Shown: piece by piece, positions 33,096-42,215 of the stretch
How positions within the stretch are numbered: position 1 is the stretch's first letter
Layout: the number at the start of each line of letters is the position of its first letter
Assembly (NCBI RefSeq): GCF_050587365.1
Contig: NZ_JBOBFV010000003.1
Location: forward strand, 1 to 64,000
Origin: Plantibacter auratus
Lineage (GTDB): Bacteria > Actinomycetota > Actinomycetes > Actinomycetales > Microbacteriaceae
Direction of reading: 5' to 3'
DNA: 64,000 nt
Notes under the pieces: model-generated
The model's database searches: none
The model's input: the letters and a program-made list of their open reading frames with translations, nothing else
Told to the model about the DNA's origin: nothing
Program-made: the position numbers and the translations under genes

Positions 33096-34556
33096 TCACT
33101 CCGCCTGATGCTCCCGACGAAGGACCTCGTGCCGGGGGCTCGCCGGGTTCAACAGCGAGTGGCGTCGCCCGTAGGCGAAGTACACGATGAGACCGACCAC
33201 GAGCCAGACCCCGAACCGCAGCCAGGTCTCCCAGTGCAACTGCAGGATCAGGAAGCCGGACGCCAGGACGCCGAACGCCGGGACGAACGGCATCAACGGC
33301 AACCGGAAGGAGCGGGGTTCGTCCGGCTTCGTGTACCGGAACACGATCACCGACACGCAGACCACGATGAAGGCGGCCAGGATGCCGATGTTCGTGAGGT
33401 CGGCGACCTGCTTGATCGGGAACACCCCGGCGAAGACGGCTGCCGCGCCGCCGGCGATCCAGGTCACCCGCTGCGGCACACCTCGCCGATCCGTGCGCGA
33501 GAACCACCGCGGAAGGAGACCGTCGCGACTCATCGAGAACCAGACGCGGGTGACGCCCAACAGGAACGTCAGCATCACGGTGAGGATCGACAGGACGGCG
33601 AACACGGAGATGATCGTCGCCACCACGGGCAGGCCGACGCTCTGGAACGCCGATGCGAACCCGGCGGTGGGGTCGATGTCGGTGTAGTTCTGCATGCCGG
33701 TCAGCACGAGGGTGGCCGCGACGTACAGGAGCATGGCGATGATGAGGGAGAGGATGATCGCCTTCGGCATGTGCTTCTTGCCGTCCTTCGCCTCCTCGGC
33801 CGCCGTACTCATCGCGTCGTATCCGAAGACCGCGAAGAAGACCGTCGCGGCACCGGCGAACACCGGCCCGAACCCGCTGGGGAGGAACGGGTCGTAGTTC
33901 TCGCCGTCGATGTAGAAGACACCGAGGCCGATGATGAACAGGATGAGCAGGACCTTGATCCCGACCGCGACGAGCTCGAATCGACCGAAGGCCTTCGTCC
34001 CGCGGCTCAGGATGAAGGTCACGAGGAGACAGACGAAGATGGCGGGGAGATTGACGAGGCCGCCCTTCCCCTCGTCGGCGGTCGAGGTCATCCAGGCCGG
34101 CATGTGGATCCCGATGCCGGACAGGAAGGCGTCGAAGTAGCCGGAGATCCCGATCGCGACCACCGCGACGATCGCGATGTACTCGAGCAACAGGTCCCAG
34201 CCGATGAACCAGCCGATGATCTCGCCGAGCGCCACATACCCGTAGGTGTAGGCGGACCCGGCTCTCGGGATCATGCCGGCGAACTCCGCGTACGACAAGG
34301 CTGCGGCCGCGGAGGCGAGGCCCGCGATCAGGAACGAGAAGAGGACGGCCGGCCCCACAGCGGGCGAGGTCTCGCTCCCATGAGCGACGAGTCCGGCAAG
34401 TGAGAAGATCCCCACCCCGATGATGCCGCCGACCCCGATGGCCGTGAGTTGCCAGAGCCCGAGGCTCTTGAACAGCTTCGAACCGGAGGTCTCATCCTCG
34501 ATCTCCGCGATCGGCTTCTTCCGGAGCAGCGAGCGGCTCCGATCGTCTGTACTCAT
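33096..34556 (-). CDS. APC-superfamily amino-acid permease
   Basis: This 486-residue membrane protein has about 12 helices. It resembles cationic amino-acid transporters (CAT/YfnA-like): an N-terminal amphipathic stretch, then AIGVGGIIGVGIFSLAG with the GxGIF unwound-helix motif, and YAEFAGMIPRAGSAYTYGYV. GGAGG precedes the ATG. The substrate cannot be read from sequence; the gene lies upstream of hisC but no clear link to histidine is visible. Confidence 0.88.
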   Translation of the reverse strand: MSTDDRSRSLLRKKPIAEIEDETSGSKLFKSLGLWQLTAIGVGGIIGVGIFSLAGLVAHGSETSPAVGPAVLFSFLIAGLASAAAALSYAEFAGMIPRAGSAYTYGYVALGEIIGWFIGWDLLLEYIAIVAVVAIGISGYFDAFLSGIGIHMPAWMTSTADEGKGGLVNLPAIFVCLLVTFILSRGTKAFGRFELVAVGIKVLLILFIIGLGVFYIDGENYDPFLPSGFGPVFAGAATVFFAVFGYDAMSTAAEEAKDGKKHMPKAIILSLIIAMLLYVAATLVLTGMQNYTDIDPTAGFASAFQSVGLPVVATIISVFAVLSILTVMLTFLLGVTRVWFSMSRDGLLPRWFSRTDRRGVPQRVTWIAGGAAAVFAGVFPIKQVADLTNIGILAAFIVVCVSVIVFRYTKPDEPRSFRLPLMPFVPAFGVLASGFLILQLHWETWLRFGVWLVVGLIVYFAYGRRHSLLNPASPRHEVLRREHQAE

Positions 34557-34645
34557 GCTTGCCTCCGACGATGCTGCGGGCGTCGTTGCACCGCGCCATC
34601 GACGATAGCTGAGAACCAGTGCGGAGTGACCCGCCGATTGTCGGC

Positions 34646-35038
34646 CTACTCGGCCGCGTACCGCTGCGGGATCGCCAGGCGCTGCCCGGGCTCGACACCG
34701 GCGGTGCTGAGCTGGTTGAGGTTCATGATCTCGGCGATGACGTCGCGCGGGTCGGCGTCGGGTGCGATGGACTCGGCCAGCTGCCAGAGCGACTCGCCCG
34801 GGTCGACCGTGATGTACGTGAACGTGGCTCCCGCCGCCGCCGTGTTGGCCGCGGCACCGCCTGCGGAGAGTCCGACGACCGCGACACCGATGACCAGCGG
34901 GATGGCGGCGAGCGTGGTGAAGACGACGCGACCGCGCTTCGTCAGGCGGAGTCGGCGTGTGGACGGTGCGTCTGACGTCGGTACCTGCGCCGTCCGTGCG
35001 GGAAGCGCCCGGTGGGACCCGATCAGTGCTGCGCTCAT
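34646..35038 (-). CDS. SOS-controlled LysM membrane protein divergent from lexA
   Basis: This 130-residue protein has a polar N-terminus, one membrane helix (about 38-60) and a C-terminal LysM peptidoglycan-binding domain (73-125; ITVDPGESLWQLAESI). Its promoter overlaps a LexA box. Position and domains match the lexA-divergent LysM proteins that block division after DNA damage: YneA in Bacillus and Rv2719c (ChiZ) in Mycobacterium tuberculosis. A role as SOS division inhibitor is therefore likely but inferred. GGAGGG lies 5 bases before the ATG. Confidence 0.85.
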   Translation of the reverse strand: MSAALIGSHRALPARTAQVPTSDAPSTRRLRLTKRGRVVFTTLAAIPLVIGVAVVGLSAGGAAANTAAAGATFTYITVDPGESLWQLAESIAPDADPRDVIAEIMNLNQLSTAGVEPGQRLAIPQRYAAE

Positions 35039-35110
35039 GTCAACCCTCCAAGAGTGTGCTCATCGTGTGATGAGGACTCGTACCCGACACTCGACCAGGA
35101 GTGCCGGATA

Positions 35111-35124
35111 CGAACCTGTGTTCC
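35111..35124. promoter_or_regulatory. LexA box controlling the LysM gene
   Basis: CGAACCTGTGTTCC has perfect GAAC-N4-GTTC symmetry. It lies immediately downstream of the -10 element of the LysM promoter, over its start point. Confidence 0.8.
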
Positions 35125-35125
35125 G

Positions 35126-35154
35126 AATATATCTTCGATTGTTCGAATACTCAA
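35126..35154 (-). promoter_or_regulatory. Promoter of the LysM division-inhibitor gene
   Basis: -35 TTGAGT (35149-35154) and -10 TATATT (35126-35131) with an exact 17-base spacer on the minus strand: a strong promoter held by LexA at 35111-35124. Confidence 0.7.
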
Positions 35155-35196
35155 CCCTGTCTTCGTACCTGCGACGCGCGGGATCGGCGACACGCT

Positions 35197-35210
35197 CGAA
35201 CAGATGTTTG
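35197..35210. promoter_or_regulatory. LexA box controlling lexA
   Basis: CGAACAGATGTTTG fits the Gram-positive LexA consensus CGAACRNRYGTTYG at every position. It overlaps the -35 region of the lexA promoter, which indicates autorepression. Confidence 0.8.
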
Positions 35211-35236
35211 TCTGGACGAGCTGGTGCGGATACAGT
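35208..35236 (+). promoter_or_regulatory. lexA promoter
   Basis: -35 TTGTCT (35208-35213) and -10 TACAGT (35231-35236) with a 17-base spacer, overlapping the LexA box at 35197-35210. Confidence 0.6.
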
Positions 35237-35309
35237 TTCGAGTGTTGGAAGCAGTACACCACCACCCACCGACATCGGTCACCGACAGCCGATCAGGGCA
35301 GGAGCGAAG

Positions 35310-36008
35310 ATGGCAGCGAACACGGCGGGCGACGGAGCCCGGGAGCGCCAGATCGGCGGCACCCGGCGACGGAAGAGCCTGAGCGACAAGCAGCTTGCGA
35401 TCCTCGACGTCATCCAGCGCTCGGTCTCGCAGCGCGGATATCCGCCGAGCATGCGCGAGATCGGTGACGCCGTCGGGCTCGCCTCACTGTCGAGTGTCAC
35501 CCACCAACTCGGGCAGCTCGAACTCAGCGGATACCTCCGACGCGATCCCAACCGTCCCCGCGCCATCGAGGTGCTCATCGACCTGCCGAGCGCCGTCGAG
35601 GGCAGCGATCCCGACTCCGCTCCCCCGGTCGGCGACGCCGCCATGGTCCCGCTCGTCGGTCGCATCGCCGCCGGCATCCCGATCACGGCCGAGCAGCAGG
35701 TCGAGGAGATCTTCCCCCTGCCCCGCCAGCTGGTCGGCAAGGGCAGTCTGTTCATGCTGAAGGTCGTCGGCGACTCGATGGTCGACGCCGCGATCTGCGA
35801 CGGCGACTGGGTCGTCATCCGCGAGCAGAAGACCGCTGAGAACGGCGAGATCGTCGCGGCGATGCTCGACGAGGAGGCGACCGTGAAGGTGTTCCGCCAG
35901 CGCGACGGTCACACCTGGCTGCTCCCCCGGAACTCGGCCTTCGAACCGATCCTCGGCGACCACGCCGAAGTCCTCGGCAAGGTCGTCGCCGTGCTCCGGA
36001 CGGTCTGA
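35310..36008 (+). CDS. lexA: LexA SOS repressor
   Basis: This 232-residue repressor has a winged HTH at about 24-88 (LAILDVIQRSVSQRGYPPSM). The self-cleavage site is Ala121-Gly122 (RIAAGIP), with catalytic Ser156 (GDSM) and Lys193. AGGAG stands 6 bases before ATG 35310; a longer in-frame reading upstream is non-coding. It controls itself and the divergent LysM gene through two LexA boxes, and probably recA through the box at 48553. Confidence 0.97.
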   Translation: MAANTAGDGARERQIGGTRRRKSLSDKQLAILDVIQRSVSQRGYPPSMREIGDAVGLASLSSVTHQLGQLELSGYLRRDPNRPRAIEVLIDLPSAVEGSDPDSAPPVGDAAMVPLVGRIAAGIPITAEQQVEEIFPLPRQLVGKGSLFMLKVVGDSMVDAAICDGDWVVIREQKTAENGEIVAAMLDEEATVKVFRQRDGHTWLLPRNSAFEPILGDHAEVLGKVVAVLRTV

Positions 36009-36032
36009 CCGACCGGACCATTCCGCGACACC

Positions 36033-36074
36033 GACGAGGGCCGCGACGATCCGTGGATCGTCCCGGCCCTCGTC
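36033..36074. terminator. Bidirectional terminator between lexA and metE
   Basis: GACGAGGGCC/GGCCCTCGTC outer stem (10 bp) with inner GACGATCC-GT-GGATCGTC, giving a long two-part hairpin between the convergent stops at 36008 and 36093. Confidence 0.75.
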
Positions 36075-36092
36075 CGTGCAGGCCCCTCGACG

Positions 36093-38420
36093 TCAGCCGG
36101 TCGCACCGACCCGTGCGCGGACCGCACGCGTCGCCTCGACGATGTTGGCGAGGGAGGCGACCGTCTCCTCGTACCCTCGCGTCTTGAGTCCGCAGTCCGG
36201 GTTCACCCAGACCTGGCGCTGCGGGATCCCCTCCAGCGCGATCTCGAGCAGCGCGGTCACCTCCGCGACGCTCGGCACCCGAGGCGAGTGGATGTCGTAC
36301 ACGCCCGGGCCGATGCCGTGGTCGAAACCACTCGCCCGGATGTCGGACACGACCTCCATCCGAGACCGTGCCGCCTCGATGCTCGTCACGTCGGCGTCCA
36401 AGCGTCGGATCGCGTCGATCACCACGCCGAACTCGGAGTAGCAGAGGTGGGTGTGGATCTGCGTCTCGGCCCGCACGCCCGCGGTCGCCAGCCGGAAGGA
36501 GCCCACCGACCAGTCGAGGTACCGCCCCTGGTCGGCCCGCCGGAGCGGGAGCAGTTCGCGGAGTGCGGGTTCGTCGACCTGGATGATGCGGATGCCGGCC
36601 CGCTCCAGGTCGGCGATCTCGTCGCGGAGGGCGAGGGCGACCTGGTTCGCCGTCTCGGCGAGCGGTTGGTCGTCGCGCACGAACGACCACGCGAGGATCG
36701 TCACCGGGCCCGTGAGCATGCCCTTCACCGGCTTGGTGGTCAACGACTGCGTGTAGGACGACCACTCGACCGTGATCGGCGCCGGCCGCGAGACGTCACC
36801 CCACAGGATCGACGGACGGGTGCATCGCGAACCATAGGACTGCACCCACCCGTGCTCCGTCACGGCGAACCCGTCGAGGTGCTCGGCGAAGTACTGGACC
36901 ATGTCGTTGCGCTCGGGCTCACCGTGGACGACGACGTCGATCCCGAGGTCCTCCTGCAGCGCCACGACGCGCCCGATCTCCGCGCGCATCGTCTCGACGT
37001 AGGCCTCCTCGTCGAGCGTTCCGGCGACCCGCTGCGCGCGGGCGCGACGGATGTCGCCGGTCTGCGGGAAGGAACCGATCGTCGTCGTCGGGAGGAACGG
37101 CAGGCCGAGCGCCTGCTCCTGCGCCGTGGCGCGCTCCTGGTAGTCGTCTCGGGTGAAGTCCGCTGGTGCGAGCGCTGCCGTCCGTGCGCGGATGGCGGCA
37201 TCGACGACCCCGGGCGCGGCGAGCCGATCGTCGAGCGCGGACGACGCTGCGGTGAGCTCGGCCGCGATGGCCGCGCGCCCTTGGGTGAGACCGCGTGCGA
37301 GGACCGCGATCTGATCCACCTTCTGGTCGGCGAAGGCGAGCCAGCTCCGGAGACGCTGGTCGAGCTTCGTCTCCACCGACACGTCGTGCGGGACGTGCAG
37401 GAGCGACGTCGAGGTGGATACCGCGAGCTGCGGGAAGCGCTCCCCCGCGCGGGCCAGGAGATCGGCCGCGGCCGCCAGGTCGCCACGCCACACGTTGTGG
37501 CCGTCGATCACTCCCGCGACGACGGTCTTCGTGGCGAGTCCGGGAGACGAGTCCGGCAGGCCTCCTCGGACGAGGTCGACACCGACAGCCTCGACCCCCG
37601 AGTCGGCCAGCACCGGGAGGGCGTCGCCCAAGGCGCCGTAGGGAGCCGCGACGAAGATCGACGGACGGTCGGAGACGGCGGACAGGACGGCCGTCGATCG
37701 TTCGAGCGCCGCGAGGACCGTCGACCTCGGCACGTCGAACGTCTCCGAAACGAGTGCGGGTTCGTCGAGCTGCACCCAGGGCGCGCCGGCAGCGGCGAGG
37801 CGCTGGAGGAGTTCCGCGTAGACGGGCAGCAACGCCTCCAGTCGATCGATCGGGGCGAATCCCGCTGAGGCCCCCTCGGCCGCCTTGGACAGCAGCAGGA
37901 ACGTCACGGGGCCCACGATGACCGGCCGCGTCACGTACCCCTCGGCGAGGCCCTCGCGGAACTGCTCGACCACTCGGTCGTCGGAGAGCGCGAACGGCGT
38001 CGACTCGCCGATCTCCGGGACGAGGTAGTGGTAGTTCGAGTCGAACCACTTCGTCATCTCGAGCGGGGCGAGGTCGCCGGCGCCACGAGCGATCGTGAAC
38101 GCCCCGGCGAGGTCGACCCGACCGTCGGCCCCGACGAGCGACGAGAAGCGCTCCGGGACGGCGCCGACGGTGAGCGCGGCGTCCAGGACCTGGTCGTAGA
38201 ACGAGAAGCTCTCGGGGATCGCGGCGTTCGTCGGGTCGAGGCCGAGCCCCGCGAGGCGGGCACGCGTGGCGGCGCGCAGCTCGGAGGCCGTCCGCTCGAG
38301 CGCCTCGGCGTCGATCCGGCCGGCCCAGAAGGACTCGACGGCGCGCTTCAACTCCCGGTTCGGCCCGATGCGCGGGTAGCCGAGGATGGTGCCGACGGGG
38401 AATGCGGAGGTGGGGTTCAT
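36093..38420 (-). CDS. metE: Cobalamin-independent methionine synthase
   Basis: Transfers methyl from 5-methyltetrahydropteroyltriglutamate to homocysteine. The 775 residues form two barrel domains. Zinc-site motifs are HTHLCYSEF and NPDCGLKTRGYEE, with VHGEPERNDMVQYF upstream. ATG 38420 overlaps the metF stop (ATGA), with AAGGA 6 bases before it. No cobalamin or SAM riboswitch is recognised upstream of the operon. Confidence 0.97.
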   Translation of the reverse strand: MNPTSAFPVGTILGYPRIGPNRELKRAVESFWAGRIDAEALERTASELRAATRARLAGLGLDPTNAAIPESFSFYDQVLDAALTVGAVPERFSSLVGADGRVDLAGAFTIARGAGDLAPLEMTKWFDSNYHYLVPEIGESTPFALSDDRVVEQFREGLAEGYVTRPVIVGPVTFLLLSKAAEGASAGFAPIDRLEALLPVYAELLQRLAAAGAPWVQLDEPALVSETFDVPRSTVLAALERSTAVLSAVSDRPSIFVAAPYGALGDALPVLADSGVEAVGVDLVRGGLPDSSPGLATKTVVAGVIDGHNVWRGDLAAAADLLARAGERFPQLAVSTSTSLLHVPHDVSVETKLDQRLRSWLAFADQKVDQIAVLARGLTQGRAAIAAELTAASSALDDRLAAPGVVDAAIRARTAALAPADFTRDDYQERATAQEQALGLPFLPTTTIGSFPQTGDIRRARAQRVAGTLDEEAYVETMRAEIGRVVALQEDLGIDVVVHGEPERNDMVQYFAEHLDGFAVTEHGWVQSYGSRCTRPSILWGDVSRPAPITVEWSSYTQSLTTKPVKGMLTGPVTILAWSFVRDDQPLAETANQVALALRDEIADLERAGIRIIQVDEPALRELLPLRRADQGRYLDWSVGSFRLATAGVRAETQIHTHLCYSEFGVVIDAIRRLDADVTSIEAARSRMEVVSDIRASGFDHGIGPGVYDIHSPRVPSVAEVTALLEIALEGIPQRQVWVNPDCGLKTRGYEETVASLANIVEATRAVRARVGATG

Positions 38421-39415
38421 CGTGCGTCCTTGCTGGTGAGTGGATCGGGGATGGGATGACGGACCGGTCGGCCGCCTTGCACGGGGATGCCGGCACGGTG
38501 CAACACGTCGAGCACCGTCCGATGCTGGTTGAAGGCGTAGAGGTGGACGCCCGGCGCGCCGCCCGCGACGACGTCGCGGATGAGCCTCGCGGAGTAGTCG
38601 GTGCCGATGTCGATCCGTCCCGCTTCGTCCGGCTCGACCTCGAGCGCGATCGCCAGGTCGCTCGGGAGCGCCTCGCCGCTGAGCTCGAGCACTCGACGCA
38701 ACCGCGCCGGACTCGTGATGGGCATCACGCCCGGCAGGATGGGCATGGTGACGCCGTGACGTCTCGCGCGTTCGGCGAAGGCGAGGTAGTCGTCGGCGTG
38801 GAAGAAGAGCTGGGTGATGGCGAGCGTCGCCCCCGCCGCCTGCTTGGCCAACAGGGTGTCGAGGTCCTGCGTCGTCGACCGCGAGCGCGGGTGTCCGTTG
38901 GGGAACGCGGCGACCGCGATCCGCGGCCGATGGCGTCGCCCGAGCTGCACCGCGCCCGGGAGGCCGCCCAGCGACCCCTCGGCGTAGGGCTCGTGCTCGG
39001 CACTGACCCGGCCGATGAGCTGCACGAGTTCTGCAGCACTCCCCAGATCTCCGAGGAAGGCGTCGCCCTCGACGGCTCCGGCAGGCGGGTCGCCGCGGAG
39101 CGCGAGGAAACTGTGCACCCCGGCATCGAGGAAGTCCTTGATGAGTCGGCTGGCCCGCGCGTGCGTCGAACCGACGCAGGTGAGATGGGCCATCGGGTCC
39201 ACCGAGGTCGACGTCCGGATGCTCCGCAGCACGTCCAGGCTCGCCGTTCGCGAGGAACCACCGGCGCCGAAGGTGACCGAGATGAACTCCGGGCCGGCGG
39301 CGGCCAGGTGCTCGACCGTCCGTGCGAGCGCGACGCCGCCGTCGAGCGTCTTGGGCGGGTACAGCTCGAACGAGAAGGGGGTGCGCCCAGGACAGGCGGG
39401 CTCCGTCGTGATCAT
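38417..39415 (-). CDS. metF: Methylenetetrahydrofolate reductase
   Basis: This 332-residue TIM-barrel flavoprotein supplies the methyl donor for MetE. Motifs include the N-terminal FSFELYPPKT, ISVTFGAGGS and the substrate loop HLTCVGSTHA. ATG 39415 is the start; upstream in-frame sequence is low-complexity and non-coding. The ribosome site is weak. A 9-bp inverted repeat lies 18 bases upstream in the leader, the only visible candidate for control. Confidence 0.94.
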   Translation of the reverse strand: MITTEPACPGRTPFSFELYPPKTLDGGVALARTVEHLAAAGPEFISVTFGAGGSSRTASLDVLRSIRTSTSVDPMAHLTCVGSTHARASRLIKDFLDAGVHSFLALRGDPPAGAVEGDAFLGDLGSAAELVQLIGRVSAEHEPYAEGSLGGLPGAVQLGRRHRPRIAVAAFPNGHPRSRSTTQDLDTLLAKQAAGATLAITQLFFHADDYLAFAERARRHGVTMPILPGVMPITSPARLRRVLELSGEALPSDLAIALEVEPDEAGRIDIGTDYSARLIRDVVAGGAPGVHLYAFNQHRTVLDVLHRAGIPVQGGRPVRHPIPDPLTSKDAR

Positions 39416-39433
39416 GAGGTCTCGTCTCGGTGG

Positions 39434-39480
39434 CAGCGGAACGAGAGCCGGCGACCACGCAGCACGCAGCGGTTCCGCTG
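39434..39480 (-). promoter_or_regulatory. Inverted repeat in the metF leader
   Basis: CAGCGGAAC (39434-39442) and GTTCCGCTG (39472-39480) are perfect complements enclosing 29 bases, 18 bases before the metF ATG. The fold could occlude the weak ribosome site. It does not match SAM, SAH or cobalamin riboswitch consensus as I know them. Confidence 0.4.
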
Positions 39481-39639
39481 GTGTGTCGTGGGCGGGTGCC
39501 GGGCTCGGCTGTCGCTCCGATTCCGCCGGTGAGGGCGGGTACGATGCGCACGACGATAGCAACGCCCGACGATCCGCGCGACGGACATCCGTCCGACAGC
39601 GTCATCCTGCGACACATTCCCCCGGCGGCGCTCCGGTCC

Positions 39640-39645
39640 TACGCT
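39640..39645 (+). promoter_or_regulatory. -10 element of the lipoprotein gene
   Basis: TACGCT lies 6 bases before ATG 39652; leaderless geometry without a ribosome site. Confidence 0.5.
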
Positions 39646-39651
39646 GATGCC

Positions 39652-40566
39652 ATGACCGTGGGCACCAGGCACCGGGGCGACGAGCGCCCAGCACTCGGCT
39701 CGCGCGTCATCGCGTCCTGCGTGGCGGTGGTGCTCGCCGTGTCCGGGTGCACGACCGCAGGTTCGCCCGTGCCGCGGGCGACACGCGCAGCCTCAGCCAA
39801 GGACATCGTGGTCGAGTTCCGCCAGAACCGCGACCAGTACGCGAGCGACGCCGCGATCGTCCGGGTCGGCAACGGCGGCGACCACGACATCACGATCGTC
39901 GGACTCGAGCTGGCGGGATCGGCGTTCACCGCGCCGACCGTCCGGGACCGATCCTCGACGATCCGCGCTGGACAGACCACGGATCTCGCCGTCGAGCTGC
40001 CACCGATCGACTGCGACGCAGGCGACGGGGACGCGCAGGTCGATCTCCAGCTCCGACTCGACGACGGCGCGGTCCTGACCGCATCCGACCTGTCCGATCC
40101 GACGAACGCGCTGCAGCGGATCCGTACCTCGACGTGCACGGTGGCGGCGGTGCAACGCATCGCCGAGGTGGCCGCAGCTCCCGGGATCCGCCTCGAGGGT
40201 GCCGGAGCCACGACGGTCGCCGTCCTGACGGTCACGGCCGTGCCGACCGGCGCTCCGGGTCGGCTGGAGCTCGTCGCGCTGCGGTCGACGGTCCTGTTGC
40301 GACCGGCGCCGACGGACGGCGGCGGTGACCCACCCCAGGACTGGGCGCTCAGCCTGACCGTCGACGCCGCCCACGGTCCGCAGTCCATCGAACTGCGGGT
40401 CGTCCCGACCCGGTGCGACCCGCACGCCCTGGCCGAGGACAAGGTGGGAACGCTCTTCCCACTCGTCGTGCGCATCGACGACGGGCCGGAGGTCGTCATG
40501 ACCCTCCCGCTCGACACCGACACCGCGGAGGCGCTCAAGGACGCCGTCCGCGCGCGCTGCGCGTGA
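39652..40566 (+). CDS. Putative lipoprotein of unknown function
   Basis: This 304-residue protein has a lipoprotein signal: basic N-terminus, hydrophobic ASCVAVVLAVSGC, with lipobox Cys at about residue 33. The mature part is predicted beta-rich, with NRDQYASDAAIVRVGNGGDH resembling an immunoglobulin-like fold, and three later Cys residues. It is leaderless, divergent from metF and convergent with hflX with only a 9-base gap. I do not recognise a family. Confidence 0.7.
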   Translation: MTVGTRHRGDERPALGSRVIASCVAVVLAVSGCTTAGSPVPRATRAASAKDIVVEFRQNRDQYASDAAIVRVGNGGDHDITIVGLELAGSAFTAPTVRDRSSTIRAGQTTDLAVELPPIDCDAGDGDAQVDLQLRLDDGAVLTASDLSDPTNALQRIRTSTCTVAAVQRIAEVAAAPGIRLEGAGATTVAVLTVTAVPTGAPGRLELVALRSTVLLRPAPTDGGGDPPQDWALSLTVDAAHGPQSIELRVVPTRCDPHALAEDKVGTLFPLVVRIDDGPEVVMTLPLDTDTAEALKDAVRARCA

Positions 40567-40575
40567 GGAGTCGGG

Positions 40576-42180
40576 TCAGCCGGCCACGGCGGGTGCCGGG
40601 ACGACCTCGGCGAACGGCGCGAGGGCGGCGGCAAGCTCGGCACCGACCAGGGCGTGCACGATCGTGCCACGCTCGTCGTAGTCCGTCGACAGCACCTTGC
40701 CGCGTTCGTGCAGCAGCGTGACCAGGTCTCCGCGGTCGAAGGGCACGATGACGTGGACCTCGTTGCTCGGCGACGGGATCAGCGTCTCGATGCGCTCCAT
40801 GAGCTCGTCGATCCCGAGACCTGTGCGGGCCGATACGAAGACGGCGTCCGGGACGAGACCGCGGAGCACGAGCAGCTGGCCGTCGTCCACGAGGTCGGCC
40901 TTGTTGAACACGACCAGCTCGGGGATGTGCCGAGCTCCGACCTCACCGATGACATCTCGCACGGTGGCGATCTGGCCGGCCGGGTCGGGGTGCGCGGCGT
41001 CGACGACGTGCACGATGACGTCGCTGTCGGCGACCTCCTCGAGCGTCGAGCGGAAGGCCTCGACCAGCTGGTGCGGCAGGTTGCGCACGAAACCGACCGT
41101 GTCGGCCAGGGTGTACTCGCGCCCGTCGGAGGTCACGTTGCGGCGGACCGTCGCGTCGAGCGTCGCGAAGAGCGAGTTCTCGACCAGGACGCCGGCCTTC
41201 GTGATGCGGTTCAGCAGGCTCGACTTGCCGGCGTTCGTGTACCCCGCGATCGCGACCGACGGCACCGTGTTGCGGCGACGGTTCGCCCGCTTGGCCTCGC
41301 GCGCCGGCTTCATCGCCGTGATCGACTTACGCAGTTTCGCCATCCGGGTGTGGATGCGGCGTCGGTCGAGTTCGATCTTCGTCTCACCGGGGCCCCTCGA
41401 CCCCATGCCGGCCCCGGCACCACCGACCTGACCACCGGCCTGACGGCTCATGGACTCACCCCAGCCTCGGAGGCGGGGCAGGAGGTACTCGAGTTGGGCG
41501 AGCTCGACCTGCGCCTTGCCCTCTCGGCTCTTCGCGTGCTGGCTGAAGATGTCGAGGATGACCGCCGTGCGGTCGATGACTTTCACGCCGACCGCGTCCT
41601 CGAGGGCGCGACGCTGGCTGGGTGCGAGTTCCGTGTCGGCGATCACCGTGTCGGCGCCGAGCGCCTGGACGATGGACTTCAGCTCCTGGGCCTTGCCTCG
41701 ACCGAGATACGTGCTCGGGTCGGGGTGCGGTTTGCGCTGCAGGAGCCCGTCGAGGACGACGGCGCCGGCGGTCTCCGCGAGCGCTGCGAGTTCGCGGAGG
41801 GAGTTCTCCGCGTCATGGAGCGCACCCTGCGGGTAGACGCCGATGATGACGACGTTCTCCAGCCGGAGCTGCCGGTACTCGACCTCGGTGACGTCCTCGA
41901 GCTCGGTCGAGAGCCCGGCGACGCGACGGAGGGCCTGTCGGTCCTCGCGGTCGTACTGCTCGCCGTCGTCGGAGCTGCCGCCCGATGCATCGCCGGTCTG
42001 CAACGCCGCGGCACCGCTGCCGAACAGGGTATACCCGCTCGATCGGGACGCGGCGCTCGTGAGCACGCGCGCGACGACGTCGTCGGGATCGGTGACCGAG
42101 GCGTCGTCCACCACCGCCTCGACATCGACATCGGTGTCGTCTGCGTGGTCCTGGGGTGCGTCCATCGGTGGTCTAGGCAT
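40576..42180 (-). CDS. hflX: GTPase HflX
   Basis: This 534-residue ribosome-associated GTPase has an N-terminal HflX domain (about 95-260, with RGPGETKIELDRRRI at its end) and a GTPase domain. G1 is GYTNAGKSSLLN, G3 DTVGFVRNLPHQL and G4 FNKADL. About 90 acidic residues precede the domain. The ATG has TAGGGT 7 bases upstream, and the GGAGGAAG further up is too far to be a ribosome site, so it is leaderless. The gene is divergent from a methyltransferase gene 41 bases away. Confidence 0.95.
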   Translation of the reverse strand: MPRPPMDAPQDHADDTDVDVEAVVDDASVTDPDDVVARVLTSAASRSSGYTLFGSGAAALQTGDASGGSSDDGEQYDREDRQALRRVAGLSTELEDVTEVEYRQLRLENVVIIGVYPQGALHDAENSLRELAALAETAGAVVLDGLLQRKPHPDPSTYLGRGKAQELKSIVQALGADTVIADTELAPSQRRALEDAVGVKVIDRTAVILDIFSQHAKSREGKAQVELAQLEYLLPRLRGWGESMSRQAGGQVGGAGAGMGSRGPGETKIELDRRRIHTRMAKLRKSITAMKPAREAKRANRRRNTVPSVAIAGYTNAGKSSLLNRITKAGVLVENSLFATLDATVRRNVTSDGREYTLADTVGFVRNLPHQLVEAFRSTLEEVADSDVIVHVVDAAHPDPAGQIATVRDVIGEVGARHIPELVVFNKADLVDDGQLLVLRGLVPDAVFVSARTGLGIDELMERIETLIPSPSNEVHVIVPFDRGDLVTLLHERGKVLSTDYDERGTIVHALVGAELAAALAPFAEVVPAPAVAG

Positions 42181-42187
42181 CGCGTTA

Positions 42188-42193
42188 ACCCTA
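42188..42193 (-). promoter_or_regulatory. -10 element of hflX
   Basis: TAGGGT on the minus strand, 7 bases before ATG 42180. It lies only 16 bases from the -10 element of the divergent gene. Confidence 0.55.
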
Positions 42194-42209
42194 CTTCCTC
42201 CTGGTCCGG

Positions 42210-42215
42210 TACCGT
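42210..42215 (+). promoter_or_regulatory. -10 element of the methyltransferase gene
   Basis: TACCGT, 6 bases before ATG 42222. Its -35 region would overlap the hflX -10 element. Confidence 0.5.

Noticed and set aside
35134..35147. TTCGATTGTTCGAA considered as a third LexA box
   Set aside because: Only one half-site (GTTCG) fits; it lies within the spacer of the LysM promoter and lacks the GAAC partner at the right distance.
39416..39651. SAM, SAH or cobalamin riboswitch upstream of metF-metE
   Set aside because: No conserved core of these riboswitches is visible; only an unassigned inverted repeat was kept.
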